Assembly (NCBI RefSeq): GCF_001865245.1
Contig: NZ_MKXB01000088.1
Span: 1-38,836 of the forward strand
Length of the DNA stretch: 38,836 bases
From: Streptomyces sp. CC53
GTDB taxonomy: Bacteria; Actinomycetota; Actinomycetes; Streptomycetales; Streptomycetaceae
Direction of reading: 5' to 3'
A program made the position numbers and the translations under genes. The notes below the pieces were generated by a model, which was given only the letters and a program-made list of their open reading frames with translations, made no database searches and was not told the origin of the DNA. Of this stretch, positions 1 through 9,495 are shown one piece after another (the stretch's first letter is position 1; each line of letters begins with the position of its first letter).

Positions 1-422
1 GGTACGACGCCGCGCTCGCCGCCCATGCCGCGCTCCGGCCCCGCCTCGCCCCGCTGCGGGAGGCCACCGCCCGCCATGTGGCGGCGCTGGACCCCGCGGC
101 GCCGCCACCGTCCCCGGCCCCGCCCGCACCCGGTGGGGCCTCCCCGTCGGCGACCGGAGCTCCCACCGGCGCGGCCGGGCCTCCGGAAGGGCACCGGAAC
201 GCTGCCTCCCCTTCCCCCGCGGGGGACCTCACGGGGGCGCCCGCCGATCCCGCCGCCGCACTGAAGGGGCTCGCCGCGCTGGCGTCCCGTACCGCCGGTG
301 CGCACACCGAGGCGCTGGCGGGCGCACCCGCCGAGCTGGCGCGGCTGCTGGCCTCCGTCGCCGCGGCGTCGGCCGCGCACGCCTACCTGCTGGCCGCACC
401 GGCCGGGGGGAGCCCGTCGTGA
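1..422 (+). CDS. Alanine-rich helical protein, 5' end outside the window
   Basis: The reading frame is open from base 3 and stops at 422, so only the C-terminal ~139 residues are present. The visible part has two alanine-rich amphipathic helical stretches, one at the start (YDAALAAHAAL...) and one at the end (ALASRTAGAHTEAL...), separated by a Pro/Gly/Ala linker. The stop codon overlaps the GTG start of the next gene, so the two are almost certainly co-translated. I infer a small, possibly secreted or lipoprotein-anchored helical bundle paired with the ferritin-like protein downstream. The N-terminus that would show a signal peptide is missing. In other actinobacteria this locus lies next to rimP-nusA, so those genes may be just outside the window. 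Function unknown. Confidence 0.7.
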   Translation, partial: YDAALAAHAALRPRLAPLREATARHVAALDPAAPPPSPAPPAPGGASPSATGAPTGAAGPPEGHRNAASPSPAGDLTGAPADPAAALKGLAALASRTAGAHTEALAGAPAELARLLASVAAASAAHAYLLAAPAGGSPS

Positions 423-835
423 GCGAGCTGGAGGCCGCCCAGGCCGCTCTGTCCGCCGAGCACGCCGCCGTGTACGGGTACGGGGTGGTCGGCGCCCGGC
501 TCGACGGCGACCTGCGGGCGGAGGCCGCCGCCGCGCACGCCGCGCACCGGGCGCGGCGGGACGCACTGGACCGTGCCGTGCGCGACCTGGGCGGGACGCC
601 CGCCGCCGCGGCCGCCGCGTACGCCCTGCCGTTCCCGGTGGTGGACGCGGACGGGGCGGTGCGGCTCGCCGCCGAGCTGGAGGACCGGGTGGCGGGCGTG
701 TACGCCGATCTCGTACGGGCCTCCGGCGGCGCGGTGCGCCGGGACGCGGCGGGCGCCCTGCGGGAGGCGGCCGTGCGGGCGGTGCGCTGGCGCGGCAGCG
801 GCGTAGCCTTTCCTGGGCTCGCCGAGCGGTCGTGA
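419..835 (+). CDS. DUF4439 ferritin-like domain protein
   Basis: This 138-residue protein matches the actinobacterial DUF4439 ferritin-like family: a short all-helical bundle with an early E-H pair (residues about 14-15, AEHAAVYGYG) and a later acidic helix (AAELEDRVAGVY). The GTG start overlaps the preceding stop and has a GGGGGGAG ribosome site a few bases upstream. A start further in would lose the first helix. The ferritin-like fold suggests metal or redox binding, but no biochemical role is established for the family and not all canonical di-iron ligands are evident. Its position beside proS is conserved; the mycobacterial equivalent also sits between nusA and proS. It is probably cytoplasmic, as no signal peptide or membrane segment is seen. 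Confidence 0.8.
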   Translation: MSELEAAQAALSAEHAAVYGYGVVGARLDGDLRAEAAAAHAAHRARRDALDRAVRDLGGTPAAAAAAYALPFPVVDADGAVRLAAELEDRVAGVYADLVRASGGAVRRDAAGALREAAVRAVRWRGSGVAFPGLAERS

Positions 836-887
836 GCCCCGACGGCCCACGGGCCGACGCGGCTCATGAAAGGGAACACCGACACGT

Positions 888-1793
888 ATGGCTGACGCCG
901 CCTTTGAACCACCGCGCCGGCTCGTCCGGGCACTGCGGGAAGCAGCCGACCCCGCCGCGAGCGAACCGTGGCTGCAGGGACTCCCGGCAGTGCTGCGCGA
1001 GGCCCTGGAGGGCCACGGCGTCGAGGCCGAGCGGATCGTGGAACCGGGTGGCCGCAGCAGCCTCGTGGTCCTCGTGCGGCGGCCGGACGGCGAGCCGGGC
1101 GCGCTGAAGCTGGCCCCGCCGTGCGCCGCGCCCGGGCAGGAGCGCGCCGCACTCGCCCACTGGAACGGCTGGGGCGCGGTGCGCCTGCTGGAGGGGCCGG
1201 GCGGCGGGCTGCTGCTGGAGCGGTTGCAGCCGGAGGTGTCGCTGCGGGCCCTGCCGGCGGCCAAGGCGCTGCTGGAGGCGGCGGGCACGGTCCGCAAGCT
1301 GTGGGTGGAGCCCCCGGCGGGGCACGGCTTCCCGTCGGTCGCCGAGCGCACGGACCGGCAGGCCGGGGCGATGGCGGCGTACCGGTCGGACGGCGTGGCC
1401 GGTCCGCTGGTGGCGGCGGCCCTGGAGGCGCGCGAGGAGCTGCTGGCGGGTGCTCCGGAGGCGCTGCTGCTGCACGGCTGCTTCCGGCAGGGCAAGGTGC
1501 TGGCCGGGGAGCGGGCGCCGTGGCTGGCGGTGGGGCCGGACCCGGTGGTGGGTGAGCGGGCGTACGACCTGGCCCGGCTGGTGCGGGACCGGGTGGAGGA
1601 CCTGGTGGCCGCGGACTCCGGTGCCTCCGCGGCACGGCGGCGGATGCGGGGGCTCGCGGAGTCCCTGGACGTCGACGGGGAGCGGCTGCGCGGCTGGGCC
1701 CTGTTCCGGGCCGTGGAGTCCGCGACGCGGGCGCTCGCCGCGGGACGCCGGGGCGACGCCGAGCTGCTGCTGGAGTTCGCCGGCTGGCTCTGA
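888..1793 (+). CDS. Aminoglycoside/hydroxyurea phosphotransferase-fold protein, predicted pseudokinase
   Basis: This 301-residue protein resembles the APH(6)/hydroxyurea kinase family (kinase-like fold). The C-lobe framework is easy to recognise: a hydrophobic strand, HG at 196-197, the VLAGERAPWLA segment, then VVGERAYDLARL. The key residues have changed. The catalytic Asp of the HGD motif is Cys198 (HGCFRQGKVL), the usual Asn five residues later is Lys203, and the metal-binding Asp of the IDPKP-type motif is Gly216 (AVGPDP). A functional phosphotransferase of the usual mechanism is therefore unlikely. The frame is intact with normal codon use, so this looks like a maintained pseudokinase rather than decay. 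It starts 52 bp after the DUF4439 stop, with AAAGGGA upstream and a 14-bp palindrome at 843-856 in the gap. Cytoplasmic, ligand unknown. Confidence 0.75.
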   Translation: MADAAFEPPRRLVRALREAADPAASEPWLQGLPAVLREALEGHGVEAERIVEPGGRSSLVVLVRRPDGEPGALKLAPPCAAPGQERAALAHWNGWGAVRLLEGPGGGLLLERLQPEVSLRALPAAKALLEAAGTVRKLWVEPPAGHGFPSVAERTDRQAGAMAAYRSDGVAGPLVAAALEAREELLAGAPEALLLHGCFRQGKVLAGERAPWLAVGPDPVVGERAYDLARLVRDRVEDLVAADSGASAARRRMRGLAESLDVDGERLRGWALFRAVESATRALAAGRRGDAELLLEFAGWL

Positions 1794-1804
1794 GGGGCGG
1801 CACG

Positions 1805-1857
1805 GGCCCGCCGGGACTGCTGCGCCGACCGCTTCAGGACCCTGCACCCGGCGGGCC
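1805..1857 (+). terminator. Putative terminator hairpin after the pseudokinase gene
   Basis: Perfect 11-bp inverted repeat: GGCCCGCCGGG at 1805-1815 and its complement at 1847-1857, with a 31-nt loop. It begins 12 bases after the stop codon. There is no U tract, which is common in Streptomyces. The long loop lowers confidence. Confidence 0.45.
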
Positions 1858-2170
1858 GGTGCCTTCGGGTGCCGGACCGGGGCGCCGGGCCCCGTGCCGG
1901 CGGGGCGGGGACGCGGACCGGCAGGCGGGGCAGGGCGGGGAGGTGCGGGCCGTCGAGCGCGGCCGTGACCCCTTGGTCGCGCACTGGCCTGCTGGGCCGT
2001 GCATCGACCTGCGCCGCGGTCCCGCAGGAGCCGGTCCACCGCTCGGAGGACGGAGCGGACGCCGGCCGCGCGGACGGGCACGGGTCCGGCGCACCCCGCA
2101 GATGGACCCACGGGAGCCGGGCGACGGCCCGGCGCCCTCCCCCGCTGCTGTCCACCAGCTCCCCCTTATC

Positions 2171-2184
2171 CACCCATCTGGGTG
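2171..2184. promoter_or_regulatory. Inverted repeat just upstream of the SPFH gene
   Basis: CACCCA-TC-TGGGTG is a perfect 6-bp inverted repeat with a 2-bp spacer, ending 12 bases before the ATG at 2197. TTATCC at 2165 and CACTAT at 2185 flank it, so it may overlap a promoter or the ribosome-binding region. It could be an operator or a small hairpin affecting translation. Confidence 0.3.
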
Positions 2185-2196
2185 CACTATGGGCAT

Positions 2197-3141
2197 ATGG
2201 GTGAGGAACTGGTGACCGTGGTGGTGCTGGTCGTGATGGCCGTGCTGGCGTACGTGGCTGCGGCCGCCCGGGTGGTCAAGCAGTACGAGCAAGGTGTCGT
2301 CCTGCGCTTCGGGCGGCTCCGCGGTGAGGTGAAACCCCCGGGGTTCACCATGATCGTTCCGTTCGTGGACCACCTGCGCAAGGTGAACATGCAGATCGTC
2401 ACCATGCCGGTCCCCGCGCAGGAGGGCATCACCCACGACAACGTGACGGTGCGGGTGGACGCGGTGGTCTACTTCAAGGTCGTCGACCCGGTCGACGCGG
2501 TGATCCGGGTGGAGGACTACCGCTTCGCCGTCGCACAGATCGCGCAGACGTCGCTGCGCTCCATCATCGGCAAGAGCGACCTGGACGACCTGCTCTCCAA
2601 CCGCGAGAAGCTGAACGAGGGCCTGGAGCTGATGATCGACAATCCGGCCGTCGAGTGGGGCGTCACCATCGACCGGGTGGAGATCAAGGACGTGTCGCTC
2701 CCGGAGACCATGAAGCGGTCCATGGCCCGCCAGGCGGAGGCCGACCGGGAGCGTCGGGCGCGGCTCATCAACGCGGACGCGGAGTTCCAGGCGTCCAAGA
2801 AGCTGTCGGACGCGGCCCGCGAGATGGCGGACACCCCCTCGGCCCTCCAGCTGCGCCTGCTGCAAACGGTCATGGCGGTGGCCGCCGAGAAGAACTCGAC
2901 GCTGGTGCTGCCGATACCGGTGGAACTGCTGCGGTTCCTGGAGCGGTCGGCCGGGGAGCCGGAACACCGCGCGGAGCCCCCGCGCGAGGTCGCCAGGCCG
3001 GAGGACGGGCGGCGGGAGGAGCCGGTGCGGCAGGAGGAGCCCGTACGGCAGGCCGCTCCCCCCGCTCCCGCTCACGCACGCGCACCGGCGACGCCGCTCC
3101 CAGTGCGGGACGACGACGCCGGTACGGCGGGCTGCCTCTGA
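2197..3141 (+). CDS. SPFH/Band 7 (stomatin/prohibitin-like) membrane-anchored protein
   Basis: The 314-residue product has one N-terminal membrane segment (about residues 4-24), then the classic SPFH start with KQYEQGVVLRFGRLR at about 30-45, VPFVDHLRKVNMQ and the paired strand/helix region to about residue 220. These proteins form oligomeric scaffolds on the cytoplasmic membrane and organise lipid microdomains or control membrane proteases. The C-terminal ~60 residues are Pro/Glu/Arg-rich with a short internal repeat (EEPVRQ twice) and are probably disordered. I chose ATG 2197 because it immediately precedes the hydrophobic anchor; the frame is open further upstream but that part is low-complexity. 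No NfeD partner is adjacent. It is convergent with proS. Confidence 0.87.
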   Translation: MGEELVTVVVLVVMAVLAYVAAAARVVKQYEQGVVLRFGRLRGEVKPPGFTMIVPFVDHLRKVNMQIVTMPVPAQEGITHDNVTVRVDAVVYFKVVDPVDAVIRVEDYRFAVAQIAQTSLRSIIGKSDLDDLLSNREKLNEGLELMIDNPAVEWGVTIDRVEIKDVSLPETMKRSMARQAEADRERRARLINADAEFQASKKLSDAAREMADTPSALQLRLLQTVMAVAAEKNSTLVLPIPVELLRFLERSAGEPEHRAEPPREVARPEDGRREEPVRQEEPVRQAAPPAPAHARAPATPLPVRDDDAGTAGCL

Positions 3142-3169
3142 GCCCCGCGGACCGACCCTTGGGCGGGGC
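3142..3169. terminator. Putative bidirectional terminator between the SPFH gene and proS
   Basis: Inverted repeat GCCCCGC (3142-3148) and GCGGGGC (3163-3169) with a 14-nt loop fills the 30-bp gap between two convergent stop codons. The symmetry would allow it to act in both directions. Confidence 0.45.
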
Positions 3170-3171
3170 GG

Positions 3172-4878
3172 TTACGCGGTGGCGGCGGTCAGGCGTGCGA
3201 CGGCCTCCTCGACCGTCAGCTCCTCGCGCTCGCCGGTGCGGCGGTCCTTCAGTTCGACGACGCGCTCGCCCGAGCGGCGGCCCGCGACCAGGATCGTCGG
3301 AACGCCGATGAGTTCCGCGTCGGTGAACTTCACGCCCGGGGAGACCCCGGCGCGGTCGTCGACCATGACGCGCAGCCCGGCCTCGGCGAGAGTCTCGGAC
3401 ACCTCCAGCGCCAGCTCGGTCTGGAGCGCCTTGCCCGCGGCCACGACGTGGACGTCGGCCGGGGCGACCTCACGCGGCCAGCACAGGCCCTTGTCGTCGG
3501 CGGTCTGCTCGGCGAGCGCCGCGACCGCGCGGGAGACGCCGACGCCGTACGAGCCCATGGTGACCCGGACCGGCTTGCCGTTCTGCCCGAGGACGTCGAG
3601 CTGGAACGCGTCGGTGTACTTGCGGCCGAGCTGGAAGATGTGGCCGATCTCGATGGCCCGGTCCAGCTTCAGGCCGGTGCCGCACTGCGGGCAGGGGTCG
3701 CCCTCCTCCACCACGACGACGTCCAGGTAGTCGTCGACGGTGAAGTCGCGGCCGCAGACCACGTTCCTGGCGTGCGTGTCGGGCTTGTTGGCGCCGGTGA
3801 TCCAGGCGGTGCCGGCGGCGACGCGCGGGTCGGCGATGTACCGGACCTTGTCCAGGCCCTGCGGGCCGACGTAGCCGCGGACGAGGTCGGGGCGGCCCTC
3901 GAAGTCCTCGGCGGTGACCATCTCGACGACGGCGGGGGCCAGGTGGTCCTCCAGCTTGCCGAGGTCGACCTCGCGGTCACCGGGGACGCCGACGGCGACG
4001 ATCTCGCCGTCCACCTTCACCAGCAGGTTCTTCAGGGTGGCGGAGGCGGGGACGCCCAGGTGCTGGGCGAGCGTCTCGATGGTGGGCGTGTCGGGGGTGT
4101 CCAGCTCCTCGACCGGGCCGTGCGCGGAGCCGTCGGCCGGCTCGCCGCCGGCGAAGGTGACGGCCTCCGTGTTGGCGGCGTAGTCGCAGGACGGGCAGTA
4201 CACGAAGGTGTCCTCGCCGGCGGCCGCGGGGGTGAGGAACTCCTCGGAGGCGGAACCGCCCATGGCGCCCGAGACCGCCGAGACGATCTTGTGTCGCAGG
4301 TTGAGCCGCTCAAAGATCCGCACGTACGCCTCGCGGTGCAGGCGGTACGACTCGGCGAGGCCCTCGTCGGTGGTGTCGAAGGAGTACGAGTCCTTCATCT
4401 GGAACTCGCGGCCGCGCAGGATGCCCGAGCGGGGGCGGGCCTCGTCGCGGTACTTGGTCTGGATCTGGTAGAGGATCACCGGCAGGTCCTTGTAGGACGT
4501 GCACTGGTCCTTGACCAGCTGGGTGAAGATCTCCTCGTGGGTGGGGCCGAGGAGGTACTCGGCGCCCTTGCGGTCCTTGAGGCGGAAGAGCTCGGCGCCG
4601 TACTCGTCCCAGCGGCCGGTCGCCTCGTACGGCTCCTTGGGGAGCAGCGCGGGCAGCAGGACCTCCTGCGCGCCGATGGCGTCCATCTCCTCGCGCACGA
4701 CGCGGGCGACGTTCTCCAGCACCTTCTTGCCGAGGGGCAGCCAGGACCAGATGCCGGCGGCGTTGCGGCGGACGTATCCGGCGCGGACCAGCAGCTTGTG
4801 GCTGAGCGTCTCGGCGTCCGCCGGGTCGTCGCGCAGTGTCTTGACCATCAACCGGGACATGCGCTGGACCTGGGCCAT
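3172..4878 (-). CDS. proS: Prolyl-tRNA synthetase (class II, bacterial type with INS editing domain)
   Basis: This 568-residue enzyme charges tRNA-Pro with proline in the cytoplasm. The bacterial ProRS architecture is complete: N-terminal catalytic part, class II motif 2 around residues 145-165 ([21 protein letters not shown] without its last residue is visible), an inserted editing domain at about 225-400, motif 3 around 435-450 ([17 protein letters not shown]), and a C-terminal anticodon-binding domain. Length is normal. The INS domain is bracketed by two cysteine pairs ([10 protein letters not shown] and DPCPQCGTG), which could bind zinc. ATG 4878 has AGGAG nine bases upstream. A TAACCT -10-like box lies at 4916-4921. 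Essential gene, well conserved beside the DUF4439 gene. Confidence 0.97.
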   Translation of the reverse strand: MAQVQRMSRLMVKTLRDDPADAETLSHKLLVRAGYVRRNAAGIWSWLPLGKKVLENVARVVREEMDAIGAQEVLLPALLPKEPYEATGRWDEYGAELFRLKDRKGAEYLLGPTHEEIFTQLVKDQCTSYKDLPVILYQIQTKYRDEARPRSGILRGREFQMKDSYSFDTTDEGLAESYRLHREAYVRIFERLNLRHKIVSAVSGAMGGSASEEFLTPAAAGEDTFVYCPSCDYAANTEAVTFAGGEPADGSAHGPVEELDTPDTPTIETLAQHLGVPASATLKNLLVKVDGEIVAVGVPGDREVDLGKLEDHLAPAVVEMVTAEDFEGRPDLVRGYVGPQGLDKVRYIADPRVAAGTAWITGANKPDTHARNVVCGRDFTVDDYLDVVVVEEGDPCPQCGTGLKLDRAIEIGHIFQLGRKYTDAFQLDVLGQNGKPVRVTMGSYGVGVSRAVAALAEQTADDKGLCWPREVAPADVHVVAAGKALQTELALEVSETLAEAGLRVMVDDRAGVSPGVKFTDAELIGVPTILVAGRRSGERVVELKDRRTGEREELTVEEAVARLTAATA

Positions 4879-4915
4879 GGGGAACTCTCCTGCGGTGAAA
4901 AGTGTGATGTGCAGG

Positions 4916-4921
4916 AGGTTA
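4916..4921 (-). promoter_or_regulatory. Possible -10 box of the proS promoter
   Basis: TAACCT on the minus strand fits the TANNNT pattern of HrdB promoters and would give a leader of roughly 30 nt. I cannot find a convincing -35 element at the right distance, so this is a weak call. Confidence 0.3.
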
Positions 4922-4989
4922 GCCGGGGGACGGCGGGAGGCGGAAATCAGTTGCCGCCGTTTCCGCGCCGCCCCGGCCCCCGCCGCGCC

Positions 4990-5547
4990 TCACGGGTGAC
5001 GCAGCGGGAGTTCCGCGCCCATCACCGCGTAGGGCCGGGTCGCGCTCGGGAAGTGGACGCGGCGGGCCAGGTCGACGTAGCCGAGCGTCCGGTAGAGGCG
5101 CCTGGCCGGGCTCTCCGTGTCGATGGCGGAGAGGATCGAGCGGGGTTCGCGGGCCGTGGCGGTGAGGGCCGTGATGAGCCGGGTGCCGATGCCCCGGCCC
5201 TGGTGGTCGGGGTGGACGTGGAGTTCCGTGATGACGAAGGAGTCGTCCAGCCAGGCGTCGTTGCCCTCGCGGACGAGGTAGGGCTGGACGACGGTCGACC
5301 ACCAGTGGGCGCGGTCGTTGGGCATGCCGTAGACGAATCCGGCGAGCCGCCCCGAGGGGGTGGTCGCGCCGAGGGCACGTGCGCCCGGGCAGGCCATGTG
5401 GCGCAGCACGATGTGCCGGCGCACCGCGACCTCGCCCGCGGTCAGGCCGAAGGCCAGGGCCTGTACGGCGAGGGCCTCGTCCACCCGTGCGGGCAGGTCG
5501 AGCGGGCCGACCGTCACCTGCTCGGCGGCCGCCATGTCGTCATCCAT
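4990..5547 (-). CDS. GNAT family N-acetyltransferase
   Basis: The 185-residue product is a single GNAT domain. Motif A, which binds acetyl-CoA pyrophosphate, is clear at HVHPDHQGRGIGTRLI (about residues 110-125), preceded by the beta strand DSFVITEL and followed by DTESPARRLYRTLGYVDL, the usual motif B. The substrate cannot be read from sequence. The gene begins 10 bases after the stop of the upstream GNAT gene (5558-6403), so the two are probably one operon reading towards proS. An alternative start at the internal Met5 is possible but has no better ribosome site. Cytoplasmic. Confidence 0.88.
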   Translation of the reverse strand: MDDDMAAAEQVTVGPLDLPARVDEALAVQALAFGLTAGEVAVRRHIVLRHMACPGARALGATTPSGRLAGFVYGMPNDRAHWWSTVVQPYLVREGNDAWLDDSFVITELHVHPDHQGRGIGTRLITALTATAREPRSILSAIDTESPARRLYRTLGYVDLARRVHFPSATRPYAVMGAELPLRHP

Positions 5548-5557
5548 GGGGCGAACC

Positions 5558-6403
5558 CTAGAACAGCACGCTCATGAACGCGCCGACCTCCCGGAAGCCG
5601 ACCCTGCGGTACGCGGCGCGGGCGGGGGCGTTGTAGTCGTTGACGTACAGGCTGACGACGGGCGCGATGTCGGCCAGCGCGTACCGCAGGACGGCGGCCA
5701 TGCCGGTCTCGGACAGGCCCCGGCCGCGGTGCTCCGGCGCGACCCACACGCCCTGCACCTGGCAGGCCTGCGGGGTGGCGGCGCCGATCTCGGCCTTGAA
5801 GACGACCTCGCCGTCCTCGATGCGGGCGAAGGAGCGGCCGGCGCCGACCAGTTCGGCCACCCGGGCCTGGTAGAGCAGCCCGCCGTCCCCCGACATCGGG
5901 GAGACGCCGACCTCTTCCGTGAACATCGCCACGCAGGCCGGCATGATCACGTCCATCTCGTCCTTGCGGACGCGGCGGACCAGCGGGTCGGGTTCGACGT
6001 GCGCCGCGGGCTGGTCGGTGACCATGAGCGGCTGGTGGCGGCGGACGTCCCGGGCGGGGCCCCAGCTCGGTTCGAGCAGCCGCCACAGGTGGGCGGTGGG
6101 TCCGGCGGGCCCGACAAGGGAGGAGCAGCGGCGGCCGGTGCGTCGGGCGCGGTCGGCGAACGCCCGTACGGCGTCGGGGGTGGCGCAGATGGGGACGAGG
6201 TTGGCGCCCGCGTAGCAGAGGGAGCGCAGCCGGCCCTCGTCGTACCAGCCCCACATCTCGCCGCCGAGCCGCCAGGGGTCGAGGCCGGCGGCCTGGACGC
6301 GGGCGGTGACGAAGGCGTTGCTGACGGGCTCGCTCTCCAGGATGGCGAGCGCGGCGCCGAGGTCGCCGGGTTCGAGGACCCGGGTGGTGGTGTGCGTCAA
6401 CAC
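5558..6403 (-). CDS. DUF4081 GNAT family N-acetyltransferase
   Basis: The 281-residue protein has an N-terminal DUF4081-type module (residues about 1-140; DPWRLGGEMWGWYDEG is distinctive) and a C-terminal GNAT domain with motif A VWVAPEHRGRGLSETGM and motif B YVNDYNAPARAAYRRVGF. The GTG start at 6403 gives VLTHTTTRVLEPGDLG, the family's usual beginning, and has GTGAGG just upstream; the frame is open for another 140 codons but that part is low-complexity. Homologues sit next to ispG in many actinobacteria, including mycobacteria (the Rv2867c position beside gcpE). That suggests a link to the MEP or protease module, but the substrate is unknown. Probably co-transcribed with the GNAT gene at 4990-5547. 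Confidence 0.88.
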   Translation of the reverse strand: MLTHTTTRVLEPGDLGAALAILESEPVSNAFVTARVQAAGLDPWRLGGEMWGWYDEGRLRSLCYAGANLVPICATPDAVRAFADRARRTGRRCSSLVGPAGPTAHLWRLLEPSWGPARDVRRHQPLMVTDQPAAHVEPDPLVRRVRKDEMDVIMPACVAMFTEEVGVSPMSGDGGLLYQARVAELVGAGRSFARIEDGEVVFKAEIGAATPQACQVQGVWVAPEHRGRGLSETGMAAVLRYALADIAPVVSLYVNDYNAPARAAYRRVGFREVGAFMSVLF

Positions 6404-6799
6404 GGGGGGCCTCACCAGTGGTCTGTCAGTCTCCGCACTGTACCTGGCGTTCCCGCACAGCGGGTGCCCCGCCCGGCCCCGGCCCGCCAGGGGCCCCGCC
6501 GTCCGAGCCCGGCGTACGGGCCCGTGCGGGGAGGCGCCGGCCCCGCCCGGCGGCCGGTCCGGCTCGAAGGGCGGGGCGCCGGGCTCCACGGGTGACGCCT
6601 GCGGCACCTCCGCAAGCGGCGCGGGGGCGGCGGGGTCGAGCCTGGGGGCCGGGGCGGGCGTTTCGGCTGCGGGCTGCGGGTGAAGGCAGGCCGCGGCGTC
6701 CATCCTGCGGGCTCCGCGGGCGACGACGGCCCGCGGCACCCGGAGGGAGGCGCGGACGGCGGGGGCGCGGGCCCGGAACGGCGCCCGCCCGGGAAAGCG
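6404..6799. other. Intergenic region between the DUF4081 GNAT gene and the ispG terminator
   Basis: About 400 bp, GC-rich, with no gene I can support. It should hold the promoter of the two GNAT genes, but no clear -35/-10 pair stands out. An in-frame open stretch upstream of the GNAT start encodes Pro/Ala-rich sequence without homologous features. Confidence 0.5.
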
Positions 6800-6832
6800 G
6801 TGGGCCCCGCCGCGGTGTGCGGCGGGGCCCAC
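6800..6832 (-). terminator. Strong terminator hairpin after ispG
   Basis: Perfect 14-bp stem: GTGGGCCCCGCCGC at 6800-6813 pairs with 6819-6832 across a 5-nt loop, 25 bases downstream of the ispG stop codon. No U tract is present, typical for Streptomyces terminators. Confidence 0.85.
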
Positions 6833-6856
6833 GGGAGCCTCCGGGGAGGCGGCGCC

Positions 6857-8011
<1,155 letters not shown>

Positions 8012-8140
8012 CTGCTGTGCAACCCCAAGATGGTGGGAGGTCCTGACGAGGTCCTGGAAGCGGCGGGCTCAGGCCTCTGAGATTACAGGTGGCGTGCTCC
8101 AGCCAGCACATTGCGCTGATGCGTGCCACCCCGGAGGGGG

Positions 8141-8168
8141 CGGCCGGGCACGCCTGTGCGCCCGGCCG
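8141..8168 (-). terminator. Putative terminator hairpin after the site-2 protease gene
   Basis: A 9-bp perfect stem (CGGCCGGGC at 8141-8149, complement at 8160-8168) with a 10-nt loop lies 26 bases after the protease stop codon and before ispG. It may be partial, allowing some transcription into ispG. Confidence 0.6.
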
Positions 8169-8193
8169 TGCGTCCCCCGTGACGGGTGTACGG

Positions 8194-9495
8194 CTACGAG
8201 ATCCTCACCGGGTTCACGATGTCGGCGAGCAGCACCAGCAGCGTGAAGCAGATGAAGATGCCCGCGACGACGTACGCGACGGGCATGAGCTTCGCGACGT
8301 CGAAGGGGCCGGGGTCGGGGCGCCGCAGCAGCCGGGCGGTCTTCCGGCGCACGGACTCCCACAGCGCGCCCGCGATGTGTCCGCCGTCGAGGGGGAGCAG
8401 CGGGAGCATGTTGAACAGGAACAGCGACAGGTTGAACGTGGCGAGGACGAGCAGGAACGTCGCGATGACGTTCTGCGTCGGCATGTCGAGGTTCATCACC
8501 TCGCCGCTGATGCGGGCGGCACCGACGATGCCGACCGGCGAGTCGGCCTTGCGTTCTCCGTCGCCGAAGGTGGCGTCCCACAGGTCGGGGATCTTCGACG
8601 GCAGCGCGACGACGGCGTGGGCGCTGTCCTCGATCATGTCGCCCATGCGGTCGACGGACTGGCCGAAGGTGAGCGGCAGGATCTCGGTGCTGGCGGCGAA
8701 GCCGAGGTAGCCGGCGTCGACGAACTTGCCGGGGATGACCTCGCCGTCGGCGTCCTTCGCGTGGACGCTGTTGCTGGCGAGGGTCGGGGTGAGGGTGAGC
8801 CGGCTGCCGTCGCGCTCGACGGTCACCGTGGCGGGGCCGATGGTGTCGCGGATCCGGGCCGACAGGGTGTCCCAGTCGTCGACGGGCTCCCCGTTGAAGG
8901 CCACGATGCGGTCGCCCGCCTTCAGGCCCGCGGCGTGGGCCGGGGAGACCGCGTCGCCGCTCGCGCAGGTGTCGCGCTGGGCGCTCTGCGGGATGATGCA
9001 CTTCTGGACGCCGGCGACCTCGGTGGTCTGGGTCGCGAAGCCGAAGGTCATGGCGACGCCGAGGAAGAGCGCGACGGCGAGCACCAGGTTCATGAAGGGG
9101 CCCGCGAACATGACGATGACGCGCTTCCACGGCTTGCGGGTGTAGAAGAGCCGCTTCTCGTCGCCGGGCTGCAGCTCCTCGTACGCCGCCGCGCGGGCGT
9201 CCTCGATCATGCCGCGGAACGGCGACGTGGAGCGGGCTTCGATCCGGCCGTCGTCGCCGGGCGGGAACATGCCGATCATGCGGATGTAGCCGCCCATCGG
9301 GATGGCCTTGATCCCGTACTCGGTCTCGCCCTTGTGGCGGGACCACAGCGTGGGACCGAAACCCACCATGTACTGGGGCACGCGGATGCCGAAGAGCTTG
9401 GCCGTGGAGAGGTGGCCTAGTTCGTGCCAGGCGATGGAGACCAGCAGTCCGAGGGCGAACAGCGCGATGCCGAGGATGTACAGGATCACCGTCAT
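8194..9495 (-). CDS. rseP: Site-2 intramembrane zinc metalloprotease (M50, RseP/Rip1-like)
   Basis: The 433-residue protease cleaves transmembrane substrates such as anti-sigma factors within the membrane. The first membrane helix carries the HExxH zinc motif at residues 24-28 (HELGH); the second metal site LDGGH is at about 369-373, followed by a C-terminal membrane segment ([22 protein letters not shown]). Between them are [23 protein letters not shown], typical of the family, a membrane helix at about 135-155 and a PDZ domain ([20 protein letters not shown]). ATG 9495 overlaps the dxr stop as ATGA, so the two are translationally coupled. The dxr-protease-ispG order is conserved in actinobacteria (Rip1 in mycobacteria). 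Its substrates here cannot be predicted from the window. Confidence 0.94.
   Translation of the reverse strand: MTVILYILGIALFALGLLVSIAWHELGHLSTAKLFGIRVPQYMVGFGPTLWSRHKGETEYGIKAIPMGGYIRMIGMFPPGDDGRIEARSTSPFRGMIEDARAAAYEELQPGDEKRLFYTRKPWKRVIVMFAGPFMNLVLAVALFLGVAMTFGFATQTTEVAGVQKCIIPQSAQRDTCASGDAVSPAHAAGLKAGDRIVAFNGEPVDDWDTLSARIRDTIGPATVTVERDGSRLTLTPTLASNSVHAKDADGEVIPGKFVDAGYLGFAASTEILPLTFGQSVDRMGDMIEDSAHAVVALPSKIPDLWDATFGDGERKADSPVGIVGAARISGEVMNLDMPTQNVIATFLLVLATFNLSLFLFNMLPLLPLDGGHIAGALWESVRRKTARLLRRPDPGPFDVAKLMPVAYVVAGIFICFTLLVLLADIVNPVRIS

Larger units (their letters stand above)
1794..2196. other. Intergenic region between the pseudokinase and the SPFH gene
   Basis: About 400 bp with no credible gene. 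It holds a long-armed inverted repeat (1805-1857) just after the pseudokinase stop and a short inverted repeat (2171-2184) just before the SPFH start. The middle is GC-rich with nothing else I can name. Frames that stay open here lack the codon bias of the neighbouring genes. Confidence 0.6.

Noticed and set aside
3448..5577. A plus-strand open frame of about 700 codons opposite proS and a GNAT gene
   Set aside because: Antisense shadow of two recognisable genes, with wrong codon bias.
6404..6832. N-terminal extension of the DUF4081 GNAT by more than 140 codons
   Set aside because: The extension would cross the ispG terminator hairpin and is low-complexity; GTG 6403 has a ribosome site and gives the usual family start.
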